Source: Azospirillum oryzae (GTDB lineage: Bacteria; Pseudomonadota; Alphaproteobacteria; Azospirillales; Azospirillaceae). Taken from it: a stretch of 64,000 nucleotides of DNA. Numbering within the stretch: position 1 is the first letter of the stretch; each line of letters begins with the position of its first letter. The notes beneath the pieces are model-generated. The model searched no databases and was not told the DNA's origin. It saw only the letters and a program-made list of their open reading frames with translations. Both the position numbers and the translations under genes were made by a program. The DNA is taken from assembly GCF_008364795.1 (NCBI RefSeq), contig NZ_VTTM01000013.1, forward strand, positions 62,001 through 126,000, read 5' to 3'. Below, piece after piece: positions 19,241-29,500 of the stretch.

Positions 19241-20581
19241 TCAACGGTCAGCCCAAGGCAGCGTGATGGTGACGCATAGGCCACCGTCCGGGTGGTTATC
19301 AAGGCTGATATCACCTCCATGCGCCCGGATCGTTGTGCGCGCGATGGTCAAGCCAAGACCGAAGCCGCCGGTTTCCCGGGAGCGGGAGCGCTCCACTCGA
19401 TAGAACGGGTGGAACACTTTCTCCATCTCGGCCTCGGGTATGCCGGGGCCCTCGTCTACCACCTCGACATGGATTTTGCCGTTGCCCACCGACAGGGTGA
19501 CGCGCGCACGCGCTCCGTATTTGACTGCGTTGTCGATCAGATTCATGAAAGCGCGCTTGAGCATCACCGGACGGCAGCGCACCGGAACATGGCGCGCACC
19601 GGCATACTCCGCGCTGTACCCGGAATCGGTCAGCGTGTCGCAGATCGTCGCCAGCGTGACCGCCAGATCGATCACCTCGGTTTCCTCCTGCACGCCGTCA
19701 TCGCGCAGGAAGGCCAGCGTTGCCGAAATCATCGTCTCCATATCGGAGATCTCGCTCAGCATCTTGGCATGCTGTTCGTCGTCTTCGACGAATTCAGCCC
19801 GCAATCGCAGGATGGTGAGCGGCGTCCGCAGATCGTGGGACAGGGCCGCAAACATCTGCGTACGGTCGGTTAGCAGCCGCTGGATGCGCTTTTGCATCTC
19901 GTTAAAGGCGTGAGCAGCCAGACGCACCTCGCTGGGGCCGGTTTCAGGCAGCGGCGGGGCGGTGACATCGACGCCGAGCCGCTCGGCGGCACGGGCCATG
20001 GCACGCAAAGGTGCCGTCGTGGAACGGATGAGAAGGACGGACAGGCCGGCCACTGCCAAGGCCATCAGGCCGGTCGACAGCAGTAAGCCATGCGGGGTGC
20101 TCGGCGGCTGCTCGGCCAGAATGTAGCGTAGGTTGAGCCAACTCTCGTCTGGCAACTGTGCAGAGACCAGCAGCATGTGACCACCGTCGCCCGGGTGGTC
20201 GGGGTCTGCGGCGAAGGCAAGGTAGAGGGGGCGTTCGCGCTGGTCAGGCGTGGCTTCGCGCAGACGGTTGAGCAGCGCATCGAGTTGAGGGTCACCGGGG
20301 TTCGTGGCTGTTGTCAGCGGCACGCGGCTCCAATGAACGTCAAGCCGACGGCCCGACAGCAATTGCGCGGTCCGCTCGCGTTCGCTTGGCTCGGCCTTCA
20401 GGACAGCGGCCCGCACCGTCGCGATCCGTTCCGCCGCTTCATGCTCAATTGAATTGCCAAATTGAGATAGAAGATCGATGCGATAGGCACCGATGCTGGC
20501 CAAATGGGAGAGCGTTAGCCCGGCCATCATCACAGCGATAGTGCGCGCCGCCATACTGTCCGGAACCAGACGGACGCGCAT
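19241..20581 (-). CDS. CopS-like sensor histidine kinase
   Basis: The 446-residue kinase has an N-terminal transmembrane helix (about 12-32) and a periplasmic sensor region of about 120 residues. A second helix (LLLSTGLMALAVAGLSVLLI), a HAMP linker, the phosphoacceptor box FAALSHDLRTPLT and an ATPase domain with NLIDNAVKYG, DEGPGIP and GGFGLGLTIA follow. Its start overlaps the stop of the adjacent response regulator by one base (TAATG), so they are co-translated. Copper sensing is inferred from the flanking cop and cus genes; the periplasmic part has few His or Met residues. Confidence 0.88.
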   Translation of the reverse strand: MRVRLVPDSMAARTIAVMMAGLTLSHLASIGAYRIDLLSQFGNSIEHEAAERIATVRAAVLKAEPSERERTAQLLSGRRLDVHWSRVPLTTATNPGDPQLDALLNRLREATPDQRERPLYLAFAADPDHPGDGGHMLLVSAQLPDESWLNLRYILAEQPPSTPHGLLLSTGLMALAVAGLSVLLIRSTTAPLRAMARAAERLGVDVTAPPLPETGPSEVRLAAHAFNEMQKRIQRLLTDRTQMFAALSHDLRTPLTILRLRAEFVEDDEQHAKMLSEISDMETMISATLAFLRDDGVQEETEVIDLAVTLATICDTLTDSGYSAEYAGARHVPVRCRPVMLKRAFMNLIDNAVKYGARARVTLSVGNGKIHVEVVDEGPGIPEAEMEKVFHPFYRVERSRSRETGGFGLGLTIARTTIRAHGGDISLDNHPDGGLCVTITLPWADR

Positions 20582-21300
20582 TACAGCCGTTCCACCGTCG
20601 CAGCGAACACATAGCCTGCACCGCGCACAGTCTTGATCATGCTTTGCTCAGCGTCCGTCTCGACCTTGCGCCGCAGCCGGCTCACCTGGACATCAATCGT
20701 CCGATCGAACGCCGAGGCCGCCCGGCTGCGGGTGATGTCGAGCAGTTGATCGCGCGTAAGAACGCGCTGGGGGTTCTCAACGAAGGCGAGGAGCAGATCA
20801 TATTCGCCGGTGGTCAGCTCGACCAGCGCCCCGTCGGGCGAGCGCAATTCACGGCGTACCAGATCCAGCTGCCAGTCGGCAAAGCGCAGGATGCGTCCGC
20901 CGCTGTTCGGCGGATCGAACTGATCGCCCGGCATGGTCGTGCGGCGCAGGACCGCCTTGATGCGCGCCAGCAATTCCCGCGGATTGAAGGGTTTGGCGAC
21001 ATAGTCGTCGGCCCCCATTTCCAGACCGACGATACGATCGGTTTCCTCGCCCATGGCCGTCAGCATGATGATGGGCACGGCCGAGGTCGACCGCAGTTCA
21101 CGGCACAGTTTCAGCCCGTCATCCCCAGGCAACATCAGATCGAGAACGAGGAGATCGATGGGGCCGTTGCGCAGGCATTCCCGCATCTCATAGCCGTCGC
21201 GGGCAGCGGTGACCTTGAAGTCGTGCATGCGGAGAAACCGCCCCAACAGGTCACGGATCTCTTTGTTGTCGTCAACAACCAAGATGTGATGCAGGCTCAT
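20581..21300 (-). CDS. OmpR-family response regulator paired with the kinase
   Basis: The 239-residue protein has a receiver domain with Asp54 in LLVLDLMLPGDDG and the conserved Lys in DDYVAKPFNPRELLARIKA. A winged-helix DNA-binding domain follows (TGEYDLLLAFVENPQRVLTRDQLL through TIDVQVSRLRRKVE). It is the first gene of the regulator-kinase pair. It is very similar, at well over two thirds of positions, to the regulator at 21732-22445, implying a recent duplication. Confidence 0.9.
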   Translation of the reverse strand: MSLHHILVVDDNKEIRDLLGRFLRMHDFKVTAARDGYEMRECLRNGPIDLLVLDLMLPGDDGLKLCRELRSTSAVPIIMLTAMGEETDRIVGLEMGADDYVAKPFNPRELLARIKAVLRRTTMPGDQFDPPNSGGRILRFADWQLDLVRRELRSPDGALVELTTGEYDLLLAFVENPQRVLTRDQLLDITRSRAASAFDRTIDVQVSRLRRKVETDAEQSMIKTVRGAGYVFAATVERL

Positions 21301-21731
21301 GGTGCTCGAACAGGTTTTTACAGTTGGGGTGCCACGGGTGAGATCGATACGAGGATCGCGCTGGAAGTAAGATCAGTAAGCGGGAAAAATGAATATGCAG
21401 GTTCCCATTACAGTTTGAAATATGCTGAATCGATCGGAGTTTGCCAGCGTCCCAATACCTGAGAGACCACGGCGCCATGACGAAGCGAACAGCGCCCAAA
21501 TACGCTCCTGAACTGCACGGACGCACGGTGCGAACCGTATAGTAGCATGCGGGAAAGCGCGCTTCATAGTGGGCAGTGAGCCGGCCGGTCGCGGCGATAA
21601 CTGGCTGCAATTCTGAGACACCGGGGGCTTGGTCTGAGAGAACGTGAGACCCGGTCGCTGGATGGGACGAGATCAGACGGACAGCCATTACTGCGATGGA
21701 CCGGGCGGGCGTGTTGTAGGGCGCAGCCGCA
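21301..21731. other. Spacer between two duplicated response regulators
   Basis: No gene-like frame is seen. If the regulator pair arose by tandem duplication, this is where a second kinase gene or its remnant would be expected, but I find no kinase motif in any frame. The promoter for the 20581-21300 regulator should lie near 21310-21430, which is relatively AT-rich. Confidence 0.4.
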
Positions 21732-22445
21732 TCACCCCCGCTCCACCGGGCCCGAGAACACGTAGCCGACGCCACGCACCGTCTTGATCATGGACTGCTC
21801 CGGTCCCGCTTCGATCTTGCGGCGCAACCGGCTGACCTGGATATCGATCGCCCGGTCGAAGGGCAACGCCGCCCGGTTGCGGGTAATGTCCAGCAGCCGG
21901 TCACGCGACAGGGTGTGGTGGGGATTCTCCAGAAAAGCGACCAACAGATCGTATTCGCCGCCCGTCAGGTCGACCAGCACGTCGTCGGGGGACCGCAGCT
22001 CGCGGCGAACCAGATCAACCGTCCAGCCAGCAAAGCGCATGATGCGGTCGGCGGAGGCCGGCTGCTTCGGATGGCCGTCGGCCGCGCCGGTCCGGCGCAG
22101 CACCGCCTTGATGCGGCTGAGGAGCTCACGGGGGCTGAACGGCTTGGTCATGTAGTCGTCGGCACCCATCTCCAACCCGACGATGCGATCAGTCTCTTCA
22201 CCCATCGCGCTCAGCATGATGATCGGGACCGCCGAGCCCACACGCAGCTCTCGACAGAGCTTCATTCCGTCATCACCCGGCAGCATCAGGTCAAGCACGA
22301 TCAGGTCGACAGGCCCATTCTTCAGGCATTCGCGCATCTCATAGCCGTCGCGGGCAGTGCTGACCTTCAGGTCGTGCTTGCGCAGGATACGGCCCAAGAG
22401 GTCGCGGATCTCCTGATTGTCGTCGACGACGAGGATGTGGTGCAT
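21732..22445 (-). CDS. Orphan OmpR-family response regulator
   Basis: The 237-residue regulator has the same layout as its neighbour: Asp52 in LIVLDLMLPGDDG, receiver Lys in DDYMTKPFSPRELLSRIKA, and a winged helix ending in VRGVGYVFSGPVERG. No kinase gene follows it; the next gene downstream on the same strand is the second regulator 431 bp away. It could be phosphorylated by the same kinase or have diverged toward other targets. The differences concentrate in the linker between domains. Confidence 0.88.
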   Translation of the reverse strand: MHHILVVDDNQEIRDLLGRILRKHDLKVSTARDGYEMRECLKNGPVDLIVLDLMLPGDDGMKLCRELRVGSAVPIIMLSAMGEETDRIVGLEMGADDYMTKPFSPRELLSRIKAVLRRTGAADGHPKQPASADRIMRFAGWTVDLVRRELRSPDDVLVDLTGGEYDLLVAFLENPHHTLSRDRLLDITRNRAALPFDRAIDIQVSRLRRKIEAGPEQSMIKTVRGVGYVFSGPVERG

Positions 22446-22731
22446 GGTCAGGCCAAGGTGGCTGGAAGGACAATCGAGGCATCAAATGGGATTGGATAAT
22501 GACGCTCACACGCGTCCAGATAGACCATCCATCCGCCGACGGCCAGTCCCTGCGCGAACACGACGCACGCCGCTCCTGCATTCAGAAACACTTCGTTACA
22601 CTCAGCGGCAAATTCTGAAACAGAACTGGTCATACAACGAAGGTGTAGAGAAATGGATGAGGGCTTCACCAGGGAAGGCATCCCGCCGACCATTGAGCCC
22701 CGCCCTTCTACGCTCCCATAGGAGGTGCATC
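22446..22731. promoter_or_regulatory. Divergent promoter region
   Basis: It separates the minus-strand response regulator from the plus-strand secreted-protein gene and must hold both promoters. A GTTACA element near 22598 resembles TGTAAC upstream of the ABC gene. No clear -10/-35 pair can be assigned. Confidence 0.35.
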
Positions 22732-23013
22732 ATGTCGTTCCGGGCCCTCGCCACCACTGCCGCCATCGCCGCTACCCTCATCCTGTCGGGCACCATCGCC
22801 AACGCCGCAGACCCCGGCACGCATTGCGAAAGTCGGATCCAAACGGTGAACGCCATGCTGAACGGCGGCAACCCCAACCTCGGGCGTACCGCCCGCTCTC
22901 TGGTCGAGCGCAATGCCGCGATGGGCGCCTACCTGCACGAACAGGGTAAGCATGCGCAGGCGCACGGCTATCTCGACTTCGCCCTCGGCAAGGCTTCCGC
23001 GCCGGCCGGCTGA
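22732..23013 (+). CDS. Small secreted protein of unknown function
   Basis: The ATG at 22732 is preceded by TAGGAGGTG. The 93-residue product has a clear signal peptide (FRALATTAAIAATLILSGTIANAA). The mature helical protein of about 68 residues has one Cys (GTHCESRIQTVNAML) and a His-containing end (EQGKHAQAHGYLDFALGKA). It is monocistronic, diverges from the orphan regulator and is followed by a strong hairpin. I do not recognise the family; the context suggests a copper-regulated envelope protein. Confidence 0.6.
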   Translation: MSFRALATTAAIAATLILSGTIANAADPGTHCESRIQTVNAMLNGGNPNLGRTARSLVERNAAMGAYLHEQGKHAQAHGYLDFALGKASAPAG

Positions 23014-23025
23014 AGCGCCACATCT

Positions 23026-23053
23026 GCAGGGGGCATCCTCCGGTGCCCCCTGC
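23026..23053 (+). terminator. 10-bp perfect hairpin terminator
   Basis: GCAGGGGGCA pairs with TGCCCCCTGC around an 8-base loop, 12 bp after the preceding stop codon. There is no U-run, but its position and strength suggest transcript termination. Confidence 0.6.
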
Positions 23054-23333
23054 AACTCCGCCTCGCGCGGCCATTTGGCCCGACCTCATTCATCTGAATT
23101 GATGAAGCAGCACGGCGTCCGCCTGCATGGGGCGGTGGCGCCTGCTGCGCCTCCTCATGCAGGGGGGATGCTGTTCATCGCAAGAACTATATGAACATCA
23201 CCCGAGCCGCATATGAGGATGAGGGTAGGAAGACCGCCTCGTTTGATCCTGATCAACGCCGGAGCGCCGGGACCCTGCTTCACTGCGTGGCAGTCCGAGC
23301 GACACACGGTCCCGTCGGACCCAGGAGGATGGA

Positions 23334-23690
23334 ATGGGGGGCATCGGTCGGTTTTTGACGGCTCTTGCAGTGATGGCGGTCCTGCTGCTCGGTGCAGCGG
23401 GCAGCGCATCAGCGCATGCCGTCATGACCGATCACGGCGCCGTCCATAACGACGCCCCCTGCACCGACCACGAAGACCAAGGGACGCTGCCCTGTGACTA
23501 TCCTGATCAGGAGCCTCACCATGCCATGCCCATGGCGGCTCCCTGCTGCCCGAGCCTCGAGGCGCCGGCGCGCATCACGGTGACCCGCGTCACCGTGATG
23601 AGCCGCATCATTTGGCACCCGGCCGCAGAGCCCTTGTTGGCAACGCTCCTGATCACGCCCGAACCGCCACCGCCCCGAACCGCCGCCTGA
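23334..23690 (+). CDS. Small secreted His/Cys protein with a CC motif
   Basis: The start is the ATG at 23334, behind AGGAGG. The 118-residue product has a signal peptide (LTALAVMAVLLLGAAGSASA) and a His/Asp/Cys region (DAPCTDHEDQGTLPCDYPD). A CCPSLE cluster and a proline-rich end (ITPEPPPPR) follow. It precedes the cus efflux genes in the same direction. Together with 4603-4992 and 16716-17120 it forms a loose family of secreted, presumably metal-binding proteins. Confidence 0.6.
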   Translation: MGGIGRFLTALAVMAVLLLGAAGSASAHAVMTDHGAVHNDAPCTDHEDQGTLPCDYPDQEPHHAMPMAAPCCPSLEAPARITVTRVTVMSRIIWHPAAEPLLATLLITPEPPPPRTAA

Positions 23691-23824
23691 CGACCGACCG
23701 CGATCTGATGCAACGGATCGCCAACGCAGACGACACCCGTCATCAAAGAAAATCGTCGCATCCCGTGCTTGTCCGGCTCAACCGGAACAGTATGGATGCG
23801 GCTGGACAGGCGGAAACCGGAACC

Positions 23825-25096
23825 ATGACCGACACACACCGCACACGCCTGGCGCGCGCACTCCTCACCATGACCGCCGCCCTGCTGATCGGCAGCGGGG
23901 CCGCGGCAGCGGTGGAGCCGAACACCGACATCGCCCGCTTCATCGAGACCGCCCGGCGCATGAACCCTGAGGTCGCGGCAACGGCCCTGGAGACCGACGC
24001 TGCGACCGTGCGCATCGCGTCCGCCGGAGCGCTCGACGATCCCAAGTTCAAGGTCGAGCTCGAATTGCCGCGTAGCGGTCCCGGCTACCTGCCGCGCTAC
24101 CGCGCCGGCCAGGAGCTCTATCAGGTCCGCCAGATGTTCCCGCTGTGGGGCAAGCGCGACCTGAAGCAGGAGATCGCCGCAGCGGACAGCCGCAAGGCCG
24201 CCACGGCCCAGGCCGAGGTCGCCAACCAAATCGCTTACCGCGTCAAGGTCGCCTACGCCGAGTACCACGCAGCGCATCTCGCGGCCGACGAGACGCGCAA
24301 GCTGCTCGGGACCGTCCGGCGTCTGTCCGATCTGGCGCGCGCCCGTTACGCCCAGGGACCAGGCAAGCAACAGGACATCACCGGCGCCAACGCCGAAGCC
24401 GGCGCGCTCACTGCCGAACTCGCGCGGATGGATGCCGACCGCCACCGCGCCCAGGTTCGGCTGAACGGTCTGCTGGCCCGCTCGCCCGAGACGCCCTTGC
24501 CGGCGAAGCCCCTGCCGCGGCCGGTGCCGCCGCTTGAGACGCTGCCGGCCGACGCGCTGGTAGACCGCGCGCGCTCCGACTTCCCGGCGGTGCGCGCCCA
24601 GCTTGCGCAGATCGATTCGGCCGACGGGAGCCGCCGCCTCGCCGAGAAGAATGGCTACCCCGACGTCGAACTGGGCCTTGGCGCCATACGGCGCGACGGC
24701 CGCTTCGACGGCTATCAGGCGATGGTCGAGGTCAATATTCCGCTCTATGCCGACCGCCGCCAGGCCGAGCAGCGGGAGGCGGCCTCGATGGCCGGCGCGG
24801 CGCGGGCGAAGCTGGAGCAAATCCGCCTCGATGTCGCGACGGACGTGCATGAAGCCTACGCCATGCTGGCCGCCCTCAAGGAGCGCAAGCGCATCGTGCG
24901 GGAGATTACCCTGCCGCAGGCGCGCATCGCTCTGGAAGCCGCCACCCGCGGCTATGAACTGTCGCGCGAGGAATTCGCCAACCTCCTGCAGGCGGAGCAG
25001 ACACTGCGCCGCGCGCTGGTCGAATACGTGAACGTGACATTCGAGGAGCAGGTCCGGCTTGCCGAGATCGAGCGCCTGGTCGGAGGTGAACTGTGA
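23825..25096 (+). CDS. cusC: CusC-like TolC-family outer membrane efflux protein
   Basis: The start chosen is the ATG at 23825 (MTDTHRTRLARALL); an ATG at 23792 is possible. The 423-residue product has a signal peptide and then two internally repeated coiled-coil/barrel halves, each with the family pattern (IETARRMNPEVAATALE; VDRARSDFPAVRAQLAQID). It is the outer membrane channel of the tripartite RND pump encoded next. The GTG start of the adaptor gene overlaps its stop, so the two are coupled. Confidence 0.88.
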   Translation: MTDTHRTRLARALLTMTAALLIGSGAAAAVEPNTDIARFIETARRMNPEVAATALETDAATVRIASAGALDDPKFKVELELPRSGPGYLPRYRAGQELYQVRQMFPLWGKRDLKQEIAAADSRKAATAQAEVANQIAYRVKVAYAEYHAAHLAADETRKLLGTVRRLSDLARARYAQGPGKQQDITGANAEAGALTAELARMDADRHRAQVRLNGLLARSPETPLPAKPLPRPVPPLETLPADALVDRARSDFPAVRAQLAQIDSADGSRRLAEKNGYPDVELGLGAIRRDGRFDGYQAMVEVNIPLYADRRQAEQREAASMAGAARAKLEQIRLDVATDVHEAYAMLAALKERKRIVREITLPQARIALEAATRGYELSREEFANLLQAEQTLRRALVEYVNVTFEEQVRLAEIERLVGGEL

Positions 25097-26490
25097 GCCG
25101 CTCCCCAGCCCTTCTCGCCGTCCTGATGGCCGGCACCATCGCCGCCGGAACGCCGGCCTTCGCGCAATCTGCCGGTGGAACCGGCCATGCCAGCCATGGC
25201 GCTCCCGCCGAGGCACAGTCCGCCGGATCGGGGAAGATCCTGTACTACCGCAACCCCATGGGTCTGTCCGACACATCCCCAGTTCCGAAGAAGGACAGCA
25301 TGGGGATGGATTACGTGCCAGTCTACGAGGGAAAGGATACTCCGGCGCAGGCGGCCACGCCGGCGCCGAATGCGGCAGGTCCACGCAAGATCCAGTACTA
25401 CCGCAACCCGATGGGCCTCCCGGACACCTCCCCGGTGCCGAAGAAGGACCCGATGGGCATGGACTACGTGCCCGTCTATGAGGGTGAGGACAGTGCGTCG
25501 GGCACCGTCACCATCAGCCCCGACAAGGTCCAGAAGCTTGGCGTGCGCACCGACACGGCGACGCGGCGGGCGATCTCCCGCCAAGTGCGGGCGGTCGGCA
25601 CCGTGCAGGTGGACGAGCGCCGTCTCTTCATCGTCGCGCCGAAGTTCGAGGCCTGGATCGAGAGACTGCTGGTCGACACCACCGGTGACACGGTCCGCAA
25701 GGGCCAGCCGCTGATGGAGGTCTACAGTCCCGAACTGGTCCTGGCCCAGCAGGAATACCTCGTCGCCCGCCAGGGCGGCGCCCAACTCGCCGAGGCATCA
25801 CTGCAGCGCCTGCGCAACCTCGACGTCCCCGAGGAGGAGATCGAGCGGTTGCGCAAGACTGGCAAGGCGTCGCGGACGCTGAGCTACCGCGCGGCGGCCG
25901 ACGGCGTGGTGTTGGAAAAGTCGGCCGTGCAGGGCATGCGCTTCATGCCCGGCGAAGCGCTCTACCGCATCGCCGACCTGTCGAACGTCTGGCTGGTCGC
26001 CGACGTGTTCGAACAGGACCTCGGCTACGTCAAGCTGGGCCAGGAGGTCGACGTCACCGTCAACTCCCTGCCGGGCAGGACCTTCACCGGCAAGGTCAGC
26101 TTCGTCTACCCGACCCTGACGGCCGAGAGTCGCACCGGCAAGGTGCGGGTTGAGTTGCCCAACATTGACGGCCTGCTCAAGCCGAACCTCTACGCCACTG
26201 TGCATCTGAATGCCGACCTCGGCGCCATGACTGGGCTGGCCGTGCCGGACTCCGCCTTGCTCGACACCGGCAAACGGCAAGCGGTCCTGGTGGAGATCGG
26301 CGAGGGTCGCTACGAGCCGCGGGACGTGAAGGCCGGCGCCCGCGCCGACGGCTTCGTCCAGATCCTGGCCGGGCTGGAGGAAGGCGAGCGCGTGGTGGTG
26401 CGCGCGAACTTCCTGATCGACTCCGAAAGCAACCTGCGTGCAGCCCTGAGCGCCTTCGGCGGCGGCGGCGGCCAGCACCAGCACCAATAA
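25093..26490 (+). CDS. cusB: CusB-like periplasmic adaptor with two metal-binding modules
   Basis: The GTG start overlaps the previous stop. The 465-residue product has a signal peptide, then two nearly identical 33-residue heavy-metal-binding modules at about 48-80 and 99-131. Each carries YYRNPMGL, SPVPKKD and MGMDYVPVYEG. The HlyD/membrane-fusion barrel-sandwich, lipoyl and beta-barrel domains follow (from about residue 140). The end is His-rich (GGGGQHQHQ). Most CusB proteins have one such module, so the duplication is unusual. The adaptor links CusA to CusC. Confidence 0.9.
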   Translation: MSRSPALLAVLMAGTIAAGTPAFAQSAGGTGHASHGAPAEAQSAGSGKILYYRNPMGLSDTSPVPKKDSMGMDYVPVYEGKDTPAQAATPAPNAAGPRKIQYYRNPMGLPDTSPVPKKDPMGMDYVPVYEGEDSASGTVTISPDKVQKLGVRTDTATRRAISRQVRAVGTVQVDERRLFIVAPKFEAWIERLLVDTTGDTVRKGQPLMEVYSPELVLAQQEYLVARQGGAQLAEASLQRLRNLDVPEEEIERLRKTGKASRTLSYRAAADGVVLEKSAVQGMRFMPGEALYRIADLSNVWLVADVFEQDLGYVKLGQEVDVTVNSLPGRTFTGKVSFVYPTLTAESRTGKVRVELPNIDGLLKPNLYATVHLNADLGAMTGLAVPDSALLDTGKRQAVLVEIGEGRYEPRDVKAGARADGFVQILAGLEEGERVVVRANFLIDSESNLRAALSAFGGGGGQHQHQ

Positions 26491-26507
26491 CGGCGGAGGG
26501 CATTGCC

Positions 26508-29500
26508 ATGATCGCCGCCATCATCCGTTGGTCCGCGCGCAACGTCGCGTTGACCCTGATTGGCACGCTGTTCCTCATCGCCGCCGGCGCCTATTCGGTG
26601 TCGCGCATCCCGCTCGACGCGCTGCCAGACCTGTCCGATGTGCAGGTCATCCTCTACACCGACTATCCCGGCCAAGCGCCGCAGGTGGTCGAGGACCAGG
26701 TCACCTACCCGCTGACCACCGCCATGCTCAGCGTGCCAAAGTCCAAAGTGGTCCGCGGCTTCTCGTTCTTCGGCGCGTCCTTCGTCTACATCATCTTCGA
26801 GGACGGCACCGACATCTACTGGGCGCGTTCGCGCGTCCTGGAGTACCTGAACTTCGCCGCGAAACGGCTGCCCAACGGCGTCACCCCGACGCTGGGGCCG
26901 GACGCGACCGGCGTGGGCTGGGTCTACCAATACGTCGTGCTCGCCAAGGACCGCACGCTGGCCGAGTTGCGTACGCTGCAGGACTGGTATCTGCGTTACC
27001 AGCTGACCAAGGCGGAAGGCGTGTCCGAGGTGGCGAGTGTCGGCGGCTTCGTTCAGCAGTACCAGGTGGTCGTCGACCCCCAGAAGCTTCAGGCCTACGG
27101 GGTGCCGCTGGCCAAGATCGCGCAGGCCATCCGCACATCGAACCAGGACGTCGGTGGCCGCGTCGTCGAGATGGCGGAAACTGAGTACGTGGTGCGCGGG
27201 CGCGGCTACCTGCGCGGCGCCAAGGACATCGAGGAGATCGTCCTCAAGGTCGATCGCGGCACGCCGATCCTCCTGCGCGACGTGGCGCGGGTCGAGATTG
27301 GCCCGGACGAGCGCCGCGGCCTCACAGAACTGAACGGGGAAGGCGAGGTGGTCAGTGGCGTGGCGCTCCAGCGCTATGGCCAGAACGCTCTGAGCGTGAT
27401 CCAGAACGTCAAGAACAAACTGACCGAGCTGAAGGCCGGCCTGCCGGAGGGCGTCAGCATCGAAAGCGTCTACGATCGCTCCGAGCTCATCCTGCGCGCG
27501 GTGGAGAATCTCAAGGGAACGCTGATCGAGGAGAGCGTGATCGTCGCGCTCGTCTGCATCGTCTTCCTGCTGCATGTCCGCAGCGCGCTGGTCGCCATCG
27601 TCACGCTGCCGGTCGGTGTGCTGATCGCCGTCATGGTGATGGACGCCATGGGGATGACCTCGAACATCATGAGCCTGGGCGGCATCGCCATCGCCGTCGG
27701 CGCCATGGTCGACGCCTCCATCGTGATGATCGAAAACGCCCACAAGCGGCTGGAGCACGCCCCCCCAGGGGCCTCGCGCGTGCAGGTGCTGATCGATGCG
27801 GCGGTGGAGGTCGGGCCGGCGTTGTTCTTCAGCCTGCTGGTCATCACCGTTTCCTTCCTGCCAGTCTTCACTCTGGAAGCGCAGGAAGGCCGGCTGTTCA
27901 AGCCGCTGGCCTTCACCAAGACCTTTGCCATGGCGGGGGCGGCGTTCCTGTCGATCACGCTGGTGCCGGTGCTGATGATGCTGTTCGTGCGCGGCCGCAT
28001 CATCCCGGAACGGAAGAACCCGGTGAACCGCCTGCTGATCTGGCTCTACCGGCCGCTGATCAAGCTGGTGCTGCGGGCCAAGATCCCGACGATCCTGATA
28101 GCCATCGGCCTGCTCGGTTGGTCGGTGATCCCCGCTTCCCGCCTCGGCAGCGAGTTCATGCCGGCGATCAACGAGGGCACCATCCTCTACATGCCGAGCA
28201 CTCTGCCTGGCCTGTCGATCACCAAGGCGGCCGAACTGGTGCAGACACAGGACCGCATTCTCAAGAGCTTCCCCGAGGTGGAGTCGGTCTACGGCAAGGC
28301 CGGCCGCGCCGCCACGGCCACCGACCCGGCGCCCACCGAGATGTTCGAGACGGTCATCAACCTGAAGCCAAAGTCGGACTGGCGGCCGGGCATGACCTAC
28401 GACGCCCTGGTGGCGGAGATGGACAAGGCCGTGCAGATGCCCGGCATCTCCAACGCCTGGACGATGCCGTTGCGCGCGCGCATCGACATGCTCTCGACCG
28501 GCATCCGCACGCCGATCGGCATCAAGGTATTCGGCAAAGACCTGGAGGAGATGGAACGGCTGGCCCGCGAGATCGAGGCGGTGGTCAAGCAGGTTTCCGG
28601 CACCACCAGCGCCTACGCCGAACGCATCGTCGGTGGCTACTACCTGGAGATCGACCCCAACCGCGAGCAGTTGTCCCGCTATGGCCTGACCGTCGGCGAC
28701 CTGCAGGACACCATCTTGACGGCGTTGGGCGGTGAGATGGTGACGACCACAGTGGAAGGTCGGGAGCGCTTCTCGGTCAACGTCCGCTACCCGCGGGAGC
28801 TGCGCAGCAACCCCGACGCCATCGCCAGCCGAATCCTGCTGCACCCCGAGGCCGGTGGCGCCATTCCGCTGGGCCAGCTCGCTTCGGTCCGGCTGACCAA
28901 GGGGCCGGCCACCGTGCGAACGGAGAACGCATTGCTGTCGGCCTATATCTACGTCGACATCCGCGACCGCGACATCGGCGGCTACGTCGCCGACGCCCGC
29001 AAGGCGGTGGCCGAGCAGGTGCAGATGCCGGCTGGTTACTACGTCACCTGGAGCGGCCAGTTTGAGTACATGGAGCGTGCGGCGGCGAAGCTGAAGATCG
29101 TCATCCCGGTGACGATCGCCATCATCTTCCTGCTGATGTACCTGAACTTCCGACGCATCACCGAGACGCTGATCGTCATGCTGTCGCTGCCCTTCGCGCT
29201 GGTCGGCGGCGTCTGGTACATGTCCCTGCTCGGCTTCAACCTCTCGGTGGCCGTGGCGGTCGGCTTCATCGCTCTGGCCGGCGTCGCCGCCGAGACGGGC
29301 GTGGTGATGCTCATCTACCTCGACCACGCGCTGGCGGACATGAAGCGCCGCCGGGCCGCCGAAGGCCGGGCCATGACGGCGGCCGACCTCTACGAGGCCA
29401 TCATGGAAGGCGCCGTCGAGCGCGTCCGCCCGAAAATGATGACCGTGGTGGCCATCATGGCCGGCCTGCTGCCGATCATGTGGAGCACCGGCACCGGCTC

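Noticed and set aside
23516..25384. 622-residue minus-strand frame
   Set aside because: It is antisense to cusC and the start of cusB, with low-complexity composition typical of shadow frames.
26310..29327. 1005-residue minus-strand open frame
   Set aside because: It is the antisense shadow of cusA in high-GC DNA; it is His/Asp/Arg-rich without domains.
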